This document shows positions 63,293-64,000 of a DNA stretch of 64,000 nt, piece after piece. The stretch is taken from the NCBI GenBank assembly GCA_910580015.1, contig CAJTVT010000007.1, positions 15,135 to 79,134 on the forward strand. The letters are read 5' to 3'. The notes beneath the pieces are model-generated. The model was not told where the DNA came from. It worked only from the letters and a program-made list of their open reading frames with translations, and did no database searches. Each line of letters starts with the position of its first letter. Positions within the stretch are counted from its first letter, which is position 1. The DNA is from an uncultured Lachnospiraceae bacterium. GTDB taxonomy: Bacteria; Bacillota; Clostridia; Lachnospirales; Lachnospiraceae. A program made the translations under genes and the position numbers.

Positions 63293-63380
63293 ACCCATAT
63301 CATACATATTTTCCAATACTGGAATTTCCTGTTTATACCCATATCATACATATCTTCTAATACTGGAATTTCTTGTTTTT
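63293..63380. repeat. Two tandem 44-bp repeats
   Basis: ACCCATATCATACATAT-TTC-AATACTGGAATTTC-TGTTT occurs at 63293 and 63337 with few differences; a third, degenerate piece (TATTCCAATATTTCC) lies before them. They sit just upstream of the giant-gene promoter, so they may be regulator-binding sites. The rest of 63381-63520 shows nothing clear. Confidence 0.6.
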
Positions 63381-63527
63381 GAACAAAGAATGCTCCTTTC
63401 AAAGAACCAGCTCCAGCTTTTTCGCACTGGCTGGCGTGGGCGGCATAGGCGGATTTGTATGGTAATCGAGATTATTAAAACCAATTCCTGTATTTTACCT
63501 CCTTCAAAACGAATTTGTTATTATTTT

Positions 63528-63587
63528 TTCGTGCAAAACATTGTGTTCTTCGTGCAAATAGTATATATTAAAATTATCAGCACGAAA
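63528..63587 (+). promoter_or_regulatory. Promoter and iterated operator of the toxin-antitoxin pair
   Basis: TTCGTGCAAA occurs at 63528 and 63549, exactly two helical turns apart, and inverted as GCACGAAA at 63580. A promoter (TTGTGT 63541-63546, 17 bases, TATATT 63564-63569) overlaps the sites, as expected for antitoxin autorepression. Confidence 0.6.
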
Positions 63588-63600
63588 GGAGATGGTTTTA

Positions 63601-63878
63601 TGGCTAGCTCTACCACAAATATCAGCATCCGCATGGATTCGGATTTAAAAGCGCAGGCCGACGCTCTGTTTGGAGAACTCGGTATGAACCTGTCCACAGC
63701 GTTCAATATCTTTGTCCGTCAGTCGCTCCGTGAGGGCAGGATTCCTTTTGACATTTCTTTAAATCAGCCCAACAAGGATACGATTGCCGCCATGTTGGAA
63801 GCAGAAAGGATTGCAAAAGATTCATCTGTGAAAGGATATACCGATCTGGATGAGCTATTCACAGACCTGAAAGCATGA
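63601..63878 (+). CDS. RelB/DinJ-family antitoxin
   Basis: A 92-residue protein. The N-terminal NISIRMDSDLKAQADALFGELGMNLSTAFNIFVRQS is the ribbon-helix-helix domain of DinJ/RelB antitoxins; the tail KGYTDLDELFTDLK is the toxin-binding part. GAAAGGAGATGG precedes ATG 63601; a longer open frame upstream is not used. Its stop overlaps the toxin start by four bases. Confidence 0.93.
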
Positions 63879-64000
63879 GGAAAACAAAGTACACAGTTAA
63901 GCCCACCACACAATTCAAAAAAGACTATAAGCTAGCAATGAAGCGCGGATTAAAAATTGGGCTGTTAGAGGATGTGGTTGCTGCTCTTGCAATGGGCGAA
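63875..64000 (+). CDS. YafQ/RelE-type mRNA interferase toxin, N-terminal part
   Basis: The frame starts MRKTKYTVKPTTQFKKDYKLAMKRG and continues to the window edge (42 residues visible). The pattern of basic residues after the first strand (FKKDYKLAMKRGLK) is typical of YafQ-like toxins, which cleave mRNA on the ribosome. It is coupled to the antitoxin gene by ATGA. Catalytic His residues would lie beyond the edge. Confidence 0.9.
   Translation, partial: MRKTKYTVKPTTQFKKDYKLAMKRGLKIGLLEDVVAALAMGE

Overview
The window looks like the chromosome of a spore-forming, anaerobic, low-GC Firmicute, most likely a gut Lachnospiraceae (Blautia, Dorea or Roseburia type). This rests on the forespore genes (spoIIAA-spoIIAB-sigF, spoVAA to spoVAE), the DapL route to diaminopimelate, an ANTAR regulator beside glutamine synthetase, a eukaryote-type HisA, and secreted plant-glycan enzymes ending in Big2/Fn3-like modules. 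The species cannot be named from the sequence alone.

Layout. 1-2.4 kb: start of a VanZ-like gene and typA. 2.4-6.6 kb: small accessory genes (ribbon-helix-helix and XRE-type regulators, DUF6809, a DUF6179/DUF6323 pair) with palindromes and a nested repeat element. 6.6-12.2 kb: an ABC-2 exporter operon divergent from a NarL-type two-component system, with a palindromic operator between them. 12.2-22.2 kb: an exoenzyme operon made of a GH30-CBM32-GH43 protein, a beta-helix enzyme and a PrsA/SurA-like foldase lipoprotein. 22.5-29.4 kb: housekeeping genes (dapL, dapF, ANTAR regulator, glnA, hisA, guaB). 29.4-38.6 kb: sporulation, with the spoVA genes split in two blocks by a MATE pump and a polysaccharide deacetylase. 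38.8-50.3 kb: TPR protein, a 46-residue protein, folC, a FapA-like DUF342 protein, valS and an RND pump with a long coiled-coil insertion. 50.5-56.5 kb: a Trp/Asp-repeat Big2 protein, an O-antigen-ligase-like protein, pta without ackA, a SleL-like spore hydrolase and tRNA-Leu. 56.6-63 kb: a lipoprotein and an 1881-residue secreted protein built of more than 30 Cys-containing repeats. 63.5 kb to the end: a RelB/DinJ-YafQ-type toxin-antitoxin pair cut by the window edge.

How genes fit together. The GH30/GH43 protein should attack type II arabinogalactan (beta-1,6 and beta-1,3 galactan); its neighbour may act on another linkage and the foldase may help both fold outside the cell. The exporter and kinase/regulator pair form a likely stress or antimicrobial response circuit, with the operator centred near -41.5 of the exporter promoter. 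The sporulation block pairs sigma-F control with the SpoVA dipicolinate channel, and a near-consensus sigma-G promoter precedes spoVAA.

The least explained items are a family of about 160-bp palindromic repeats sharing a core (one copy inserted inverted into another), a 134-nt cloverleaf-shaped inverted repeat upstream of valS, the giant Cys-repeat protein with its consensus promoter and long leader, and an orphan promoter plus terminator that could make a small RNA near 6.6 kb. Domain and family names come from reading sequences by eye; no database search was run.
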